Assembly: GCA_009783975.1 (NCBI GenBank)
Contig: WRCL01000098.1
Coordinates: 1-6,859, forward strand
Length of the DNA: 6,859 nt
From: Micrococcales bacterium
GTDB taxonomy: Bacteria > Actinomycetota > Actinomycetes > Actinomycetales > Cellulomonadaceae
Direction of reading: 5' to 3'
Part shown: positions 5,675-6,859 of the stretch, in pieces
How positions within the stretch are numbered: position 1 is the first letter of the stretch
How the letters are laid out: each line of letters opens with the position of its first letter
Notes under the pieces: model-generated
Database searches by the model: none
The model's input: the letters and a program-made list of their open reading frames with translations, nothing else
What the model was told of the DNA's origin: nothing
Made by a program: the position numbers and the translations under genes

Positions 5675-6564
5675 TCAGTGGTCGTAGGGGGTCAGTGAGC
5701 GCAGGACGGGGGCGGCGGTGCGTTCGTTGTGCCAGATGACGACGGTCAGGGTGAGGATCTGGACCAGGATGCGCACGGTGATGCCTGGCAGGGTGCGTCC
5801 GTGGTGGTGCTCGATGTCGAGGTGGCGTTGATCGACTCGACGGTCTGACGCAGGGGTTTGAAGAACTGCCCGCCGGGGCGTGGGGCCTCGCCTTTGCGTG
5901 CCTTGCGCACCAGGACCACGCCCTGGTCGGCGAGGGTCTGCTCGAAGCTGGCCCCGTGGTAGTTCTTGTCGGCGATGATGATCTGCCCGGGCCGGTGCTC
6001 GGTGCCGTCGAGGATCGACAGCAGGGTCTGGCGCTCGTCGGTCTTGGCGCCGGTCAGGGCGTAGCCCACGGGCAGGCCGGACAAGGTGCACACCAGGTGC
6101 AGGCGGAAGCCCCAAAAGTAGCGCGAGTGGGACGCGCAGTACCCGTACTCGGCGTATCCGGCCAGGTCAGAGCGTTTGACGGTCTCTTTGGACCGGGCTG
6201 CCTCCACCGGGGTGGAGTCCACGACCCAGGTCCCGTCGCACCACTGGTCGGTCGAGCGGGCCAGGCGGTCGCAGACCCACCTGATGGTCCCGGCCAGCTT
6301 GCGCAGGCGCTTGTTGTACCCCGGCTGCTGGGGCACGAACGGGAAGTAGGACCTTAGGTGCGCCCGGGCCCACCGCACCCACCGGGCCTCGTCGGTGAAC
6401 CCCAGCAGCGCGCCCACGACCGCCAAGGTGATCATCTCCGAGTCGCTGACCTTGGGCACCAGCCCGGTCCTGGGCCGGGCCGGGCGTTCGTGCGGGTTGG
6501 CCACGAGCAGGTCGTCGACTGTGACGTAGAGTGCCACAGCAAGGGTGTCCAGGCAGGTGTCCAT
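5675..6564 (-). pseudogene. IS982-family transposase, frameshifted
   Basis: ATG 6564 has a GGAGGA site 8 bases upstream. Residues 1-247 read cleanly as an IS982-type DDE transposase: MDTCLDTLAVALYVTVDDLL start, ITLAVVGALLGFTDEARW (45-62) and QQPGYNKRLRKLAG (79-92). First catalytic Asp116 is in WVVDSTPVEAARSKETVKRS, then YGYCASHSRYFWGFRLHLVC (140-159), second Asp199 in IIADKNYHG and Glu243 in TVESIN. After about base 5824 this frame degenerates (TSTSSTTTDA). The true C-terminus continues in another frame, LDIEHHHGRTLPGITVRI to WHNERTAAPVLRSLTPYDH, ending at 5675. Family members read NxTLKGQLDxE here, so a loss of about 13 bases (roughly LKGQ) explains both the missing residues and the frame change: 890 nt present against an inferred 903. 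The catalytic triad survives but the C-terminal part is lost, so activity is unlikely. Confidence 0.9.
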
Positions 6565-6686
6565 CGGACCGGTCCTCCAAGGGCCAGGCGAGAAGGGTTG
6601 ACAGCACCGATCCTGGACACCTTTGCCCGTCTACCAGGCGCGACACGCCACCAGACGACCCAACGGCCCTGTCACGAACGACCCGG

Positions 6687-6705
6687 ACCCCTTGGAATCA
6701 ACCAT
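6687..6705 (-). repeat. IS982 element inverted repeat, transposase 5' side
   Basis: Exact complement of 5655-5673, followed outward by CTAG (6706-6709). About 120 bp separate it from the transposase start; I see no clear promoter in that leader. Confidence 0.92.
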
Positions 6706-6709
6706 CTAG

Positions 6710-6859
6710 GCCGACACCATGGCCAGCTCGATCGGGCAGAACAGCAGGTCACGGCTTCGTGTGGGTGCTCGGTGCAACGATGGTCTCCATGGGAGCAGAA
6801 CCAGGCCACAAGGCACCAACAACGACAGGGCTCGCAGGTGACAGTGAGCCCCCGGTCGA
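6710..6859. other. Flanking DNA right of the IS982 element; no supported gene
   Basis: 150 bp to the window edge. One plus-strand frame is open from ATG 6780 (MVSMGAEPGHKAPTTTGLAG) to the edge and could be the start of a gene. It has no ribosome-binding site, many codons ending in A (CCA, ACA, GCA, GAA, GGA) unlike the other genes here, and no recognisable similarity. The minus strand shows nothing resembling the end of a PknB-type kinase, which is what usually follows trpG. Confidence 0.3.

Larger units (their letters stand above)
5655..6705 (-). mobile_element. IS982-family insertion sequence, 1051 bp, defective
   Basis: Perfect 19-bp terminal inverted repeats, ATGGTTGATTCCAAGGGGT (5655-5673) and its complement (6687-6705), bound a single minus-strand transposase gene of IS982 type. 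About 1 kb is the normal size for this family. CTAG stands immediately outside both ends (5651-5654 and 6706-6709). Because CTAG is a palindrome it is either a 4-bp target duplication or four more bases of the inverted repeat (23 bp in all). The transposase is frameshifted, so the copy is probably immobile on its own. Confidence 0.9.

Noticed and set aside
5064..6715. The two IS elements as a composite transposon or CRISPR/defence island
   Set aside because: The elements belong to different families, share no ends and carry no cargo gene; no regularly spaced repeats are present.

Overview
High-GC DNA with codons rich in third-position G/C, typical of an actinobacterium. The gene order and protein styles (PpiA, zinc-finger rhomboid, CrgA, DUF881, class E sortase, TrpG/PabA) match the conserved origin-proximal block of Actinobacteria. 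I lean towards Micrococcales, Cellulomonas-like, but the genus cannot be fixed from the sequence.

Layout. Bases 1-562 hold a membrane-anchored, alanine-rich protein (DUF5324-like) on the minus strand, running off the left edge. A 203-bp divergent gap leads to ppiA (766-1302) and a rhomboid protease (1310-2194) on the plus strand, probably one operon. These converge on crgA (2242-2502, minus) across a 47-bp gap with hairpins. crgA diverges from a tightly packed plus-strand operon: DUF881 protein (2637-3479), class E sortase (3476-4282), an unlisted 51-aa membrane protein (4286-4441) and the glutamine amidotransferase trpG/pabA (4441-5067). Successive genes overlap by 4 bp (DUF881/sortase), lie 3 bp apart, and overlap by 1 bp (51-aa gene/trpG), pointing to translational coupling.

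Immediately after the trpG stop the usual chromosomal continuation (pknB in many relatives) is absent. Two defective insertion sequences lie there instead. One is a 579-bp IS630-family derivative with perfect ends but only the C-terminal part of its transposase. The other is a 1051-bp IS982-family element whose transposase is frameshifted just after its catalytic glutamate. Their junctions fit a nested history: the IS982 element is flanked by CTAG on both sides, and the IS630 derivative sits in the TA of the left CTAG. The last 150 bp hold no gene I can support.

Functionally the chromosomal part is a cell-envelope and division neighbourhood: divisome regulator (CrgA), surface-protein anchoring (sortase), membrane proteolysis (rhomboid), protein folding (PpiA) and folate/tryptophan precursor synthesis (TrpG/PabA). 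I see no convincing new biological system. The most informative signals are the nested IS history, the hairpin written into the trpG tail, the tiny coupled membrane-protein gene and the inverted repeat in the crgA leader.
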